Source of the DNA: Anaerolineaceae bacterium
GTDB taxonomy: Bacteria > Chloroflexota > Anaerolineae > Aggregatilineales > Phototrophicaceae
Direction: 5' to 3'
Assembly (NCBI GenBank): GCA_020634115.1
Contig: JACKCH010000012.1
Location: forward strand, 310,001 to 374,000
DNA length: 64,000 nt
Shown in pieces: positions 43,521 to 52,663 of this stretch. Position 1 is the stretch's first letter; every line of letters starts with the position of its first letter. Below the pieces are notes generated by a model. That model was given only the letters and a program-made list of their open reading frames with translations, did not search any database and was not told the DNA's origin. A program made the position numbers and the translations under genes.

Positions 43521-44156
43521 ATGCAGGAAACCCGCCGTTATATTCTCGAAATCCTCAAAGAACAGGGGCAGGCTACAGTTGATGATATTGTGGCCGAATT
43601 GCAGAAACGACGTGGCGCAATCACTGCCGTGACGGTGAGACATCATCTGAATCGACTGCATGACGAAAACCTCATTACGGCCCCTGAACTGCGGCGACGC
43701 ACCACACCAGGACGACCACAGCATGTCTATACGCTCACGGAAAAAGCGAGAGATTTCTTCCCGGATAATTACCAACCTCTGGCAACAGCATTGATTGAAG
43801 AACTCTCCACGCAGCTACCTCCATCCACAATCAACGTTATCCTGGAAGGTACTGCCACGCGAATGGCACAAGAGGCGGGCATAAAGGCCGAGTCGATACA
43901 ACAACGCCTGGACAAAGTCGTGGATTACCTGAACATACATGGCTACGAAGCCAGTTGGAAACCACATGAAGAAGGGTATACACTCGAAACCTCAAACTGT
44001 CCCTACCACCAGATCGACAATCCACAGCACATGCTGTGCGAAATGGATATGCGATTTGTAGCATCCCTCCTGGGCATTGTTCCCCGGATACTATCCCGGT
44101 CTTCCGAAGGGGCCGATAGATGTGCCTATCTTATCCCAGTCCGGCAAACCAGGTAA
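43521..44156 (+). CDS. SufR-like iron-sulfur HTH transcriptional regulator
   Basis: About 211 residues. Winged-helix DNA-binding region at 1-80 (RRYILEILKEQGQATVDDIV; AVTVRHHLNRLHDENLI). The C-terminal part carries three Cys: C-x12-C (NCPY to MLCEMD) and a third 27 residues later (DRCAYL). This fits the SufR spacing C-x12-C-x13-C-x14-C with one middle Cys replaced by Val and one position shifted. SufR proteins repress Fe-S assembly genes when they hold a cluster. ATG 43521 has AGGAAG upstream; GTG 43485 is an alternative. TTGACA at 43445 may be its -35. It precedes an Fe-S carrier gene. Confidence 0.82.
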   Translation: MQETRRYILEILKEQGQATVDDIVAELQKRRGAITAVTVRHHLNRLHDENLITAPELRRRTTPGRPQHVYTLTEKARDFFPDNYQPLATALIEELSTQLPPSTINVILEGTATRMAQEAGIKAESIQQRLDKVVDYLNIHGYEASWKPHEEGYTLETSNCPYHQIDNPQHMLCEMDMRFVASLLGIVPRILSRSSEGADRCAYLIPVRQTR

Positions 44157-44186
44157 AAAAGTTTTTTATCATATCAATCTATTTAA

Positions 44187-44215
44187 TTGACGCCGCCATT
44201 AGCCCATGTTATAAT
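44187..44215 (+). promoter_or_regulatory. Promoter of the A-type Fe-S carrier gene, with possible operator
   Basis: TTGACG (44187-44192) and TATAAT (44210-44215), ideal 17-nt spacing. An inverted repeat TCAAT-N7-ATTGA (44174-44190) overlaps the -35 and is a candidate site for the neighbouring SufR-like regulator. Confidence 0.65.
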
Positions 44216-44255
44216 GCAAAACTATAAAGAGGTAATTGAGGAGTAGGTAGAGACA

Positions 44256-44681
44256 ATGACCACAGTCGAGCGTATTGATACCAACACAGAAACCCAGACA
44301 GCCGTACTCACTGTAACCACAGCAGCGGTGAATATTATCAATACACTGCTGGAACAGCGTGAAATTCCTGACCACGCTTTGCGTGTTTTTGTCTCTGGTG
44401 GTGGTTGCTCAGGGATGCAGTATGGGATGGCCTTTGAAGAATCTCCTCAACAGTATGATACCGTTGTCGAAGTCGAGGGTGTCCGGCTGCTGATTGACCC
44501 GACCAGCCTGATGTATCTGCGGGGCGCGACGATTGACTATGTAGACAGCCTGATGGGTGGCGGCTTCCGCATTGATAACCCCAACGCAGTTTCAACCTGT
44601 GGCTGTGGACACTCTTTCCGCACCAACGACTCAGAAGAATCAGATAGCTGCGGTTGTGGCGGCGGTAGTTGCAGTCACTAA
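44256..44681 (+). CDS. A-type iron-sulfur carrier (IscA/ErpA/SufA family)
   Basis: 141 residues. Carries Fe-S clusters or iron to target proteins. The three family Cys are visible: CSGMQYGMAF (first Cys) and STCGCGHSF (the CGC pair); also VEGVRLLIDPTSLMYLRGAT and LMGGGFRIDNPNA. Unusually it has a C-terminal tail of about 20 residues with three more Cys (SCGCGGGSCSH). GAGGAG precedes the ATG. It has its own promoter and terminator and lies about 100 bases after the SufR-like gene. Confidence 0.93.
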   Translation: MTTVERIDTNTETQTAVLTVTTAAVNIINTLLEQREIPDHALRVFVSGGGCSGMQYGMAFEESPQQYDTVVEVEGVRLLIDPTSLMYLRGATIDYVDSLMGGGFRIDNPNAVSTCGCGHSFRTNDSEESDSCGCGGGSCSH

Positions 44682-44708
44682 CAGACTAACGACCAATAGA
44701 CTCTCTGT

Positions 44709-44741
44709 AAAAGCACCTCATGATGTTGATGAGGTGCTTTT
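44709..44741 (+). terminator. Bidirectional terminator between the Fe-S carrier and SH3 genes
   Basis: A 13-bp perfect inverted repeat (AAAAGCACCTCAT, 44709-44721, with 44729-44741) with a 7-nt loop, followed by TGTTTT on the plus strand. It lies between convergent genes and can serve both. Confidence 0.9.
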
Positions 44742-44752
44742 GTTTTGGGGCA

Positions 44753-45553
44753 TCACCTACGGATTGAAGCGATCAATAAACCAAGCACGCCTAGCCCGCC
44801 CAGGAGCAGAATCGGCGCAATAGGCGGCATTCCATCTCCCAATGGATTTGAGATGTTGCCTGCTGATGGCGTTACAGTAACGAGACTTTCCCCACTACCC
44901 GAAACTGGCGTCACCGTTTGTCCCACTGCGGCCAGGTCTGGCGGCCAAGTAAAAGTCGGCAGCACCTGGGGCAGCGCAACACCATTGTCGCCCCCCTGCC
45001 CCGGACTGCTCAAATTAGAGCCGGGAGCCGGTAAAACTCGTGCTTGCGCAGTAGCCGTCAGCAATCCACCCGGCGTCAACGTAATCGCTTCCCATGTCCC
45101 GGTTGCATTCACCGCCGCCACATCCACTGTAGGCAGCGCATTGACATTCAAGTCCGGGATTGTGGTTTCATCGCCAACAATCGTGACCAATTCATCAAAA
45201 ACCCAGGCCGTGCCATTCGGTGACTTGTCGTACTGAAACTGCAACCAACGGAAGTACCGCCCCAAAATGGGGTAGGTGTCCCCCGCGCGAATGGTGCCGA
45301 GTTTCTCCGACTCCAGGTCAGCTTCTGCTCGCACATTTGCCTCTGTAATCGCTTCCAAAAGCACTGGGCCAACCGGAGTTGGTGTCCGCGTAGGAGTCAT
45401 GGTCGCCTCGGACTGCTCCACCCCGCCTGGAGCAGCATTTGGAATCTGCACCTGCACCGGGGTAGGACTCACATTACTCTGGGCCTGAACGCCCTGCCCC
45501 ACCCACACCAAACTAGCAATAACACCCAGAATTAACCACCTACGCACAACCAC
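44753..45553 (-). CDS. Exported SH3-domain protein with C-terminal membrane anchor
   Basis: 266 residues. Signal peptide about 1-25 (LILGVIASLVWVGQGVQAQ), a Pro/Thr-rich linker, one SH3-like domain (about 65-135: ITEANVRAEADLESEKLGTI) and a C-terminal hydrophobic helix followed by Arg-Arg (ILLLGGLGVLGLLIASIRR). This tail looks like an anchor. Last of three co-directional envelope genes; 18 bases separate it from the LysM gene. Confidence 0.8.
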   Translation of the reverse strand: MVVRRWLILGVIASLVWVGQGVQAQSNVSPTPVQVQIPNAAPGGVEQSEATMTPTRTPTPVGPVLLEAITEANVRAEADLESEKLGTIRAGDTYPILGRYFRWLQFQYDKSPNGTAWVFDELVTIVGDETTIPDLNVNALPTVDVAAVNATGTWEAITLTPGGLLTATAQARVLPAPGSNLSSPGQGGDNGVALPQVLPTFTWPPDLAAVGQTVTPVSGSGESLVTVTPSAGNISNPLGDGMPPIAPILLLGGLGVLGLLIASIRR

Positions 45554-45571
45554 AGTCTCTACTCCTACATC

Positions 45572-47149
45572 TCATCTGGATACCTGGTTTTCGGTTGTGA
45601 GCCGCCCTTGTTCGGCCACGCGGCGTTCATCACCTTGCACCATGTATCCCTGATATTCCTGCCCAGGCAATCCAACGCTCGTCCAACCTGACATCACAAA
45701 TGGTACACGGGCATGTTCCGGCGCACACGAATCACAAAACACGGGAATCCACTCGCCATTATACCGTCGGGCAATGTGCATGTGTGTCGCGTTGGAAAAG
45801 CCACCCTCGCACGAAGGATGCCCAATCGAATCGCCGGCCTGGACGACTGTCCCGGCTTGAACGCGGCCTTCAGTCGCCATGTGCAGGTACAACACAGTCC
45901 ATCCGGTTGTTTCGTCGCCATCCCCATCAAGATCAAGAATCACACTGCCGCCACCGCTGCGCGCGATAATTCCAGGTGCAACCGCCGTGGCCCAATATTC
46001 AGACACATAGCATCCGGGACTTCCCGGTTCGATTTCATCTGGTGGAGCGAAATCCAGGGCAGCCCACGCGCTGCCACTACCCCAACCACCATGCGGCCCA
46101 CCGGTAAAGAACCAAGTTTCCCCGACAGAGAACGGGAATACCATCTCCGGCTGCGGGATATTTGGCGGCGCTAAAGGCTCAATGCTGCCCACAAACGGAT
46201 CACCAAAATACGCATAATAGGTATAATAAAATCCCTCTCTGCTGACCTGTACCTGCCAGTTTGAATAGGTGTTGTTCAGGCTCAGAAAATACTGTAGCCC
46301 AACTGTCCCCGCATTCAACCCGGTTGCATAAAGCTGGCGTATCCCCAGGTCAAACTCAACAATGCGCAGATCACCATACTTCCAGCCATAGTAACCACTG
46401 TTCAACTGGTTCGCTGCCCAGGCAAGCTGCTTGTATAACCCCCTCCGGTCAAATCCCAGTGGCGATTCCTGCCCCTCTAACGAGTAATCTTGAGCCGTAT
46501 CGGATAGTTCAGCCTGACTTAACCATCCAGCTTTATACTCCAACAATGCCAGCAGCAGCCGGGGGTCTACGCTATATTCCAGGGAGACTCGCCGCACAAC
46601 AGCGGCTGCCGGATAGAGCAGATTATCTATTGTGTCAGTGGCCGTGCGAATATAACCCGGTTGCTGTGCGATGAATCCCGCAACATCAAAGTTGCCACTC
46701 CCTGGGCCACGCACAAACTTGCTATCCGGTAGCAACTTCAAATCGGGGGTATATGTATCGGGCGGTGCAGGCAGTTTGACCACCTGTCCCACCGATAAGA
46801 TATTCGGATTATCTAGGGCATTTAACGCTAGTAAGGCATCCAGCGTCACTCCATTTGCCGCCGCAATACCAGAAAGCGTATCCCCTGGCTGCACAATATA
46901 CTCACCAGAAACTGGCAAATCCGATACGGGGCGTGTGGGGTCGGGCGTTGGCGTTATGAACACGTCACCCGGAACAGGAGAAAGAGACAAAGCCGCCGGT
47001 ATGCCCTCGCCAACAGAGGTCACCGCCACAGCAGCATCCCTTGTGGGTTCAAATGTCGCCGTAATCACCACAACCTGCGGTTGGCTCTGGAAACACGCGG
47101 CGGTACTACCCAATAGCAGCGCAAGAACCAGTATGAGTTTAAATTTCAA
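45572..47149 (-). CDS. LysM lipoprotein with lysozyme-like and M23-type domains
   Basis: 525 residues. Lipoprotein signal with lipobox GSTAAC near residue 19. LysM at about 83-130 (GEYIVQPGDTLSGIAAANGV). The middle (about 185-330) resembles a lysozyme fold (EYSVDPRLLLALLEYKAGWL), but the catalytic Glu position holds Lys. The C-terminal part (about 350-490) is M23-like, with ALDFAPPD, VLYLHM and a final HMHIARRY; the first metal His is unclear. It is a probable peptidoglycan-binding or -cutting lipoprotein. It sits between a beta-propeller gene and an SH3 gene on the same strand. Confidence 0.82.
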   Translation of the reverse strand: MKFKLILVLALLLGSTAACFQSQPQVVVITATFEPTRDAAVAVTSVGEGIPAALSLSPVPGDVFITPTPDPTRPVSDLPVSGEYIVQPGDTLSGIAAANGVTLDALLALNALDNPNILSVGQVVKLPAPPDTYTPDLKLLPDSKFVRGPGSGNFDVAGFIAQQPGYIRTATDTIDNLLYPAAAVVRRVSLEYSVDPRLLLALLEYKAGWLSQAELSDTAQDYSLEGQESPLGFDRRGLYKQLAWAANQLNSGYYGWKYGDLRIVEFDLGIRQLYATGLNAGTVGLQYFLSLNNTYSNWQVQVSREGFYYTYYAYFGDPFVGSIEPLAPPNIPQPEMVFPFSVGETWFFTGGPHGGWGSGSAWAALDFAPPDEIEPGSPGCYVSEYWATAVAPGIIARSGGGSVILDLDGDGDETTGWTVLYLHMATEGRVQAGTVVQAGDSIGHPSCEGGFSNATHMHIARRYNGEWIPVFCDSCAPEHARVPFVMSGWTSVGLPGQEYQGYMVQGDERRVAEQGRLTTENQVSR

Positions 47150-47173
47150 TCCAGCAACGCTCCCGGATGAGTC

Positions 47174-48457
47174 TCAGTTAAAACTCCAAACACCAAATAC
47201 ACCTTCAGCAACAGAAACCGGAACAACATTTTCCTGAGACACATCAATAACATTAAGGAGAGAAGTGTTCCCCTGAACCTCGCTGTAAACAATAAAACGA
47301 CTGTCCGGCGACCATACCCGGTGACTCTGAGAAAATTGATCAAAGAAGGTCACAAAATAAAGCATTTGCCGCGTTGGGAAAAAGAAACCATATCGGCGGA
47401 CAGCGCCACTCTCAATGTCCAGCACAGACCAGGCCAATTCCGCCGCTTGCTGCACACCAGCCGGCGAAGCCTGAAAACTCCCCGAGACCAATTCGGTATT
47501 CAATACATTCGGCGTTGAAGCCAATGTCAGAAAAGCGATATGTTTACTATCTGGCGACCAGAAAAACGCAAACACGCCAGACACGTCGCTTCGACCCACG
47601 ATCTGTCCCGTTACAGCATCCAACACTGCCAGTGGGCCATCGTGGTCATTATAAGCGATATAATTCCCGTCAGGTGACCAGCTAAAAGCAATGGGGCCAA
47701 CCAGATCCGACACCAAGACACGTTGGTCGTCTATCGTCGCCACTACCAGATTAGTAGACAGATCATTCTCCGCCAGTACTCCCACGAGCCAGCGATCATC
47801 CACAGGCGACCAGCCAGGCGACTGGAAAACACCAGGAGAGCTGGTCAATGTATCTACAACGACGCCTCTTTGTGCATCGTAAATATCCAGCCGCCGCTGG
47901 TTACGCTGCCAAAGCATCCGTGTTCCGTCAGGACTCCAACTGTAATAAAAAGGCTGTCCAGCATCCGTGACGGATGTAGTGTCCTCCTCAAGGGTATCAC
48001 GTACCAGACGAATAAACAGGCCTGCTTCGGTTCGACTACTCATTAGCACAGCTAGGTCACGACATCCCACCCCTTCATCACAGTCTCGCGGTGACCAATA
48101 AGCATAGTTTACAGCCTCATTAGTCGCGGTATAAGCCAAATCCCCCCCGCTTATCCCATCACGCGAAACGAAGATCTCGGTTGCTGGAAGCCCATTTACA
48201 GATCGCATCCGAAAATACGCTAAACGTCCGTCGGTCGACCAAGTAGGTAATAAATACGGCAATCTCGTATTGCCATCATCTGTCAGAATCACCTGGGTAT
48301 TGGCGTCAAACCCGATACTATATACATTACCGTCTACCCCAAGGTAGGCGATAGTACCCGGTAAAGCAGAGAGGGGGTCATCATCTTGCGCTTGTACTAT
48401 TCCAGGCAGCAGAGTCACAAGCAACAATCCAAATAGCAGGCGTGACAACTTCAACAT
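47174..48457 (-). CDS. Exported TolB-like beta-propeller protein
   Basis: 427 residues with a signal peptide (LLFGLLLVTLLPGIVQAQ). The rest is made of repeats with the WSPDG signature: YYSWSPDGTRMLWQR, FSWSPDGNYIAYND, FFWSPDSKHIAFLT and RVWSPDSRFIVYSE, about one per 45-60 residues, typical of WD40-like/PD40 propellers. No catalytic domain. First gene of the three-gene envelope set, 24 bases before the LysM gene. Ligand unknown. Confidence 0.85.
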   Translation of the reverse strand: MLKLSRLLFGLLLVTLLPGIVQAQDDDPLSALPGTIAYLGVDGNVYSIGFDANTQVILTDDGNTRLPYLLPTWSTDGRLAYFRMRSVNGLPATEIFVSRDGISGGDLAYTATNEAVNYAYWSPRDCDEGVGCRDLAVLMSSRTEAGLFIRLVRDTLEEDTTSVTDAGQPFYYSWSPDGTRMLWQRNQRRLDIYDAQRGVVVDTLTSSPGVFQSPGWSPVDDRWLVGVLAENDLSTNLVVATIDDQRVLVSDLVGPIAFSWSPDGNYIAYNDHDGPLAVLDAVTGQIVGRSDVSGVFAFFWSPDSKHIAFLTLASTPNVLNTELVSGSFQASPAGVQQAAELAWSVLDIESGAVRRYGFFFPTRQMLYFVTFFDQFSQSHRVWSPDSRFIVYSEVQGNTSLLNVIDVSQENVVPVSVAEGVFGVWSFN

Positions 48458-48572
48458 TGTGCCTTACTCCAACGTAGTCGCGTAAAAAGATACACCTAAT
48501 TGTATACCATTCACATGAATATCCATACTCAAAACCAACTCTAAGCGGCGTGTTAGCGACTCCGAAATGCGT

Positions 48573-48578
48573 TATAAT
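48573..48578 (+). promoter_or_regulatory. Possible -10 element upstream of the SCP2 gene
   Basis: TATAAT 137 bases upstream of the SCP2 gene, without a convincing -35. It would give a leader of about 130 nt. I see no known riboswitch in the leader. Confidence 0.3.
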
Positions 48579-48714
48579 GGCTGTTAGTCGGCCTGAAATT
48601 TGCCGATTGTGACACGAGTAACGGCATTTCAGCAATGGCAGCAGGCCGGATTAGTGGTATAACAATGTCACTATATCGAATAATCACATCCACCAAGTAG
48701 GAGTAAGAAACCAC

Positions 48715-49044
48715 ATGGCAACAAGCGAAGAGATTGCTCAGATTTTCCCGACAATGGCACAGAATTTCCTGGCCGCCAAAGCCGAAGGCGTCAACGCCAC
48801 CATTCAATTTAACCTGAGCGGTGACAATGGCGGGCAATTCTGGCTGCGTATTGCAGATGGGGCTTGCGAATCGGGAGATGGTTATGCTGACAACCCCAAC
48901 ATGACCTTAGAATCCAATGCAGATGACTGGTATAACGTTTCCACCGGCAAATCCAACCCCATGCAGGCTTTCATGAGCGGCAAGATCAAGATCAAGGGCG
49001 ATATGGGGCTGGCGATGAAGCTCCAGACCATGTTCGCACAATAA
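48715..49044 (+). CDS. SCP2 sterol-carrier-like protein
   Basis: 109 residues, one SCP2 domain: helical start (IAQIFPTMAQNFLAAKAEGV), beta strands TIQFNLSG and FWLRIADGAC, then NPNMTLESNADDWYNVSTGK and MSGKIKIKGDMGLAMKL. Such domains bind lipids or fatty acyl groups. No fused enzyme, so a stand-alone carrier is likely. AGGAG lies 14 bases before the ATG. Alone between a divergent propeller gene and a convergent transporter gene. Confidence 0.9.
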   Translation: MATSEEIAQIFPTMAQNFLAAKAEGVNATIQFNLSGDNGGQFWLRIADGACESGDGYADNPNMTLESNADDWYNVSTGKSNPMQAFMSGKIKIKGDMGLAMKLQTMFAQ

Positions 49045-49064
49045 AACCTGATAACATAGCCTCA

Positions 49065-49098
49065 ATGGGCGTGGTGTCATTCATTTACCCGCGCCCAT
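49065..49098. terminator. Weak hairpin between convergent SCP2 and AEC genes
   Basis: A 7-bp inverted repeat (ATGGGCG, 49065-49071, with CGCCCAT, 49092-49098) with a 20-nt loop and no T run. It lies in the only gap between two convergent genes. Confidence 0.3.
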
Positions 49099-49107
49099 CT
49101 CCACCCT

Positions 49108-50049
49108 TTATCCAGACCCCCGCTGCAACAACAAAATCAATACAGAGAGTGTCAGCGGACTCAGCAAAGTCGTCGTCAGAACGGTACCGACCTGCTGCTG
49201 CATGTTCAACTTAAACTCATTAGCAACAATCAATGTCACAACTGCCACGGGCATACTAGCCTGTAAGATAATAACCCGTCCGACCTCCCAGCGCACACCC
49301 AACAGAGTCACGAGAAAGGCTGCGACAATCGGCGCAACTAGCAAGCGCAGTCCGACACTTAACCCGATCAACCGGGGATGCACCAGTTTCATTGACCGTG
49401 CCAGTTCCAGGCCGAGCAGTATCAACATGGAAGGAATGGCAGCCTGCCCCAATAACGATACTGAACGGGCAATTGGCAACGGCAGAGTGATGCCAGTAGT
49501 GTTGATCAATAATCCGGCAACAGCAGCGTAAATCGCTGGAACGCGTAGAATATTCCGCAAAGCCCTACCAAGTGAACTATGACCACTGGATGCCACGAAT
49601 ACACCTACTGAATTGATCAAAATCGTGACCAGAATATAAGCGATGACCGCGTATGCCAGCGCCGTTTCCCCAAAAACAAAACTCACGAGCGGCAGGCCAA
49701 GATTGCCCGTGTTCGGGCAAATAGCGCTCAACAGAACTCCCGCACGCCCTACGCGGTTATCATGATATTGCCAGGTGCTCAGATAGGCCAGGAATAACAG
49801 GGTGAGCAGAACCAGCAGCATAACAACAGAAAGCTGCACCAATTCTTCTCGATCAACAGGGGTGGTCGCCAACGAGTAAAAAACTAATGCGGGTGAAAAA
49901 GCGTTGAAAATCACCCGGCCAAAAGAACGCGCATCCACACTGAACAGGCGACCAACAAGAAAGCCTACCCCAGCAATCACCAAGATAGGCGCAATACTAT
50001 TGATGAAAATTGAGAACAGGTCAGTCAGGATGTCCACAACAAGGCTCAC
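49108..50049 (-). CDS. AEC family (auxin efflux carrier-like) transporter
   Basis: 313 residues, about ten membrane helices. It fits the AEC family of secondary carriers for organic acids and related anions: VGRLFSVDARSFGRVIFNAF, CPNTGNLGLPLVSFVFG in the middle, and IILQASMPVAVVTLIVANEF near the end. The substrate cannot be inferred. It lies 48 bases after the HEAT-repeat gene on the same strand. Confidence 0.88.
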   Translation of the reverse strand: MSLVVDILTDLFSIFINSIAPILVIAGVGFLVGRLFSVDARSFGRVIFNAFSPALVFYSLATTPVDREELVQLSVVMLLVLLTLLFLAYLSTWQYHDNRVGRAGVLLSAICPNTGNLGLPLVSFVFGETALAYAVIAYILVTILINSVGVFVASSGHSSLGRALRNILRVPAIYAAVAGLLINTTGITLPLPIARSVSLLGQAAIPSMLILLGLELARSMKLVHPRLIGLSVGLRLLVAPIVAAFLVTLLGVRWEVGRVIILQASMPVAVVTLIVANEFKLNMQQQVGTVLTTTLLSPLTLSVLILLLQRGSG

Positions 50050-50097
50050 AGGGTGAAGTCGGAAAGCCGCTAGGAGAAGCTGGTTATCCTGAGAAAA

Positions 50098-51099
50098 CTA
50101 ATCGTCGTCGTCAGAATCATCAAATTCCAGATCAAGGTTGCCAAACATCTCAGCATTCGCCAGCGCGTCCTCAATCAATTCGAGGAAATCATCATCCTCA
50201 CGCTCTTCCGCTTCCTCAGCCAGGGCGGACAACCGGTTAACAGCCTTATCGCCACCGATTTCGCCCAGTGACCACACCGCTACCTCGCGGGTTTCAGCAT
50301 CATCCCCAGAAGCCAACGCAGCCAGATAACGCACTGCCTGAGACAACCCTAATTCACCAGCAGCCCGCGCCGCTTCAAATTGAATTTCTGGCTCACTACT
50401 GCCTAATTCGGTCATTACGAGATCAGTCCAACGGGTGTTGCAGGTGCGCCCCATAGCAAAGACCGCACTGGCCTTCATCAGCAGTTCCGGGTGGTTATAC
50501 GCCTCTAGAATTGCATTGGGAACGCTATCATGGGAGCTATTTGCCAGTGCTTCCAGGGCACGCCGCCGGACATGGAAATCTTCGGCTTTATCATTCCAGG
50601 CTTTTATCGCCACCTGTTGGGCGCGTTGAGCTTCCCGTTCAGGCAGTTCTTCATACTCGCCTAACAAGATGAAACGCCCCAATTCGGCCATCGCCGCCGC
50701 ACGCACATCATTCGATTGATCGGTCTGCGCCATCTTAATCAGGCGCGATAACAAGGTGACGGAATTATCAATCCATAGCATATCAATGGCGGCTTTCCGC
50801 ACTTCAGGGTCATCATCATCCAGCACTAACACCCCAAATTCGCCATAATCAAGCTCAAAGTCCGATTCGCTTAAGTCGGCAATATGGCGGGACAGCGTTC
50901 GACGACGTTCATCCTTCAAGCCTCGCCATATCGGGCGCAAACGGTCAATTTCCTCAGGCGACAGTCCCGAAAGTCCATAGAAAATATTAGCCGATAGGAG
51001 TTTCTCTCCACCCGTCGCCAGGGCGTCCAAAATCACATCCAGCGACGGCTTTTCCCGCCGCCGTAGTTCGGCTTGTTCGTCATCATCATAGTCAAACAT
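50098..51099 (-). CDS. HEAT-repeat protein
   Basis: 333 residues, acidic, ending in a run of Asp. HEAT-like helical repeats cover most of the length: AAMAELGRFILLGE, RRALEALANSSHDSVPNAIL, FEAARAAGELGLSQAVRYLA and REVAVWSLGEIGGDKAVNRL. No signal peptide. It starts 19 bases after the site-2 protease gene, suggesting one transcript. Probable protein-binding scaffold. Confidence 0.85.
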   Translation of the reverse strand: MFDYDDDEQAELRRREKPSLDVILDALATGGEKLLSANIFYGLSGLSPEEIDRLRPIWRGLKDERRRTLSRHIADLSESDFELDYGEFGVLVLDDDDPEVRKAAIDMLWIDNSVTLLSRLIKMAQTDQSNDVRAAAMAELGRFILLGEYEELPEREAQRAQQVAIKAWNDKAEDFHVRRRALEALANSSHDSVPNAILEAYNHPELLMKASAVFAMGRTCNTRWTDLVMTELGSSEPEIQFEAARAAGELGLSQAVRYLAALASGDDAETREVAVWSLGEIGGDKAVNRLSALAEEAEEREDDDFLELIEDALANAEMFGNLDLEFDDSDDDD

Positions 51100-51118
51100 A
51101 ACACGTCATTCCTGCCGG

Positions 51119-52573
51119 TTACGGCAAAAGATTTGTGATTGGATTTGCCAGATCGTTGATAGTAATCACAAAGAAAAGCGAGAGTAGGAGCGCGAACCCC
51201 ACTAGATGCACCAGGCCTTCACGTTCTGGAGAAATCGGCCGACCCCGAACAATTTCCAATAGCACGAAGACGATACGCCCGCCATCCAACGCCGGCAATG
51301 GCAGCAAATTCGTCAGCCCCAGAGCGACATTTATCATAGCAATGTAGTTCAGGATCAGAATAGGCTGATTTTGTTCCACACTCTGACGAAGCGCAGAGGC
51401 ACCAACCTGACTGATCGCCACGATACCAATCGGACGTGCTTCTTCCGGGGTAATCTCGTGATTGATGATCTGCGAAGGTATCCGCGCAATTGAACTCACA
51501 ATAAACCCGATACGTTCCACGCCATATCGCAACGACTCACCAAGCGATTGCGACACCATGACCTGCTGTTCGACACCTTCCTGATAGACTACACCCGCTT
51601 CTGGGTCGCCATAAGCCGACCAGATTCCGATACCCATCGCGCCCTGCCCTTCAGGGAAGATTTCACGCGGCACAAGGGATACGTCTAGAGTCTCATCACC
51701 GCGCTGAATAGTCAAAGACATGGATTGCCCGGCACTTGCCGTTGTACGAGCCTTGAGTTCGTCAGTATTGGCGAACGCCTCACCATTGATCGCCAGAATC
51801 AGGTCGCCCGGCAGAATGCCTGCACGCCCTGCTGGGGAATCTTCTACGACACCTGCCACACGAACATAGGTCAATGTCGTTGGGTCTGTTGTTCCAAATT
51901 GAGGGGTATAGTGAATTTCCAACGGCGCTTCCATACCGGGTCGTTGCAGTAGTAGGGTAACTGGTTGACCGTTACGTGCATAAAGCGCCTGGAAAAAATC
52001 CTGACTGTTGGCAAAATACGCACCGTTCAGTTCTACCACGAAGTCACCCGACTGGACACCAGCAGCAGCTAAGGCTGAATCAGGCTCGACAGATACGAGT
52101 TCAACACTCCCCCCCACCGGTTGGGGAATACCGATTAAAGCAACCAGCGCAAACAGCACAAACGCCATCAGGAAATTCATCGCCGCGCCCGCGCCCATAA
52201 AGAAAATTCGCTGAAGAGGGCCTGCTTCGGGCAGCGCTTTGAGTTTCCGCCGGGAAATTTCATCAGCAACTTCCGCCCGCGAACGATCACGTTCAACTGT
52301 CTCCGCATCCACCGGGCGTACAAAGTCCTCACCTAGTGGCAGCACAAATCCGCCTAGTGGCAACCAATTCAGCGTATATTCCGTTTCGCCTCGCTTGAAC
52401 AGTCGAATCATACGCGGCGGAATGCCAATCCCAAATTCCAACACGGCGACGCCAATTGATTTTGCCGCCAGAAAATGCCCGATTTCGTGAATCAGGATAG
52501 CGGGGATTAACACCAGAATAAACGCGATAACCGCCGATAGAAAATCGTTACCCAGTAGAAAATCTAACATCAA
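51119..52573 (-). CDS. rseP: RseP-type site-2 metalloprotease (M50) with two PDZ domains
   Basis: Intramembrane zinc protease that cuts transmembrane anti-sigma factors or signal peptides. 484 residues. HEIGH (29-33) supplies two zinc ligands and LDGG in LLPLPALDGGRIVF (about 427-440) the third. Two PDZ domains lie between: around 155-225 (SALAAAGVQSGDFVVELNG) and 240-310 (SPAGRAGILPGDLILAINGE). About four membrane helices. It is 90 bases after the mevalonate decarboxylase gene on the same strand and 19 before the HEAT gene. Confidence 0.94.
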   Translation of the reverse strand: MMLDFLLGNDFLSAVIAFILVLIPAILIHEIGHFLAAKSIGVAVLEFGIGIPPRMIRLFKRGETEYTLNWLPLGGFVLPLGEDFVRPVDAETVERDRSRAEVADEISRRKLKALPEAGPLQRIFFMGAGAAMNFLMAFVLFALVALIGIPQPVGGSVELVSVEPDSALAAAGVQSGDFVVELNGAYFANSQDFFQALYARNGQPVTLLLQRPGMEAPLEIHYTPQFGTTDPTTLTYVRVAGVVEDSPAGRAGILPGDLILAINGEAFANTDELKARTTASAGQSMSLTIQRGDETLDVSLVPREIFPEGQGAMGIGIWSAYGDPEAGVVYQEGVEQQVMVSQSLGESLRYGVERIGFIVSSIARIPSQIINHEITPEEARPIGIVAISQVGASALRQSVEQNQPILILNYIAMINVALGLTNLLPLPALDGGRIVFVLLEIVRGRPISPEREGLVHLVGFALLLSLFFVITINDLANPITNLLP

Positions 52574-52663
52574 TCGTCACCCTTAAGTTGAAACACGTAT
52601 ACAGCGATTATAAGCGCATTCATCACAGAGGCAAGAAAACCACTTGGCACGCTTATCGTCCTC

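Noticed and set aside
44745..45236. 163-residue open frame on the plus strand
   Set aside because: Antisense to the SH3 gene with signal peptide and anchor; it reads as the mirror of its Pro/Thr linker.
46671..47237. 188-residue open frame on the plus strand
   Set aside because: It is antisense to the LysM lipoprotein gene, whose domains are clear; low-complexity Ser/Thr/Pro product.
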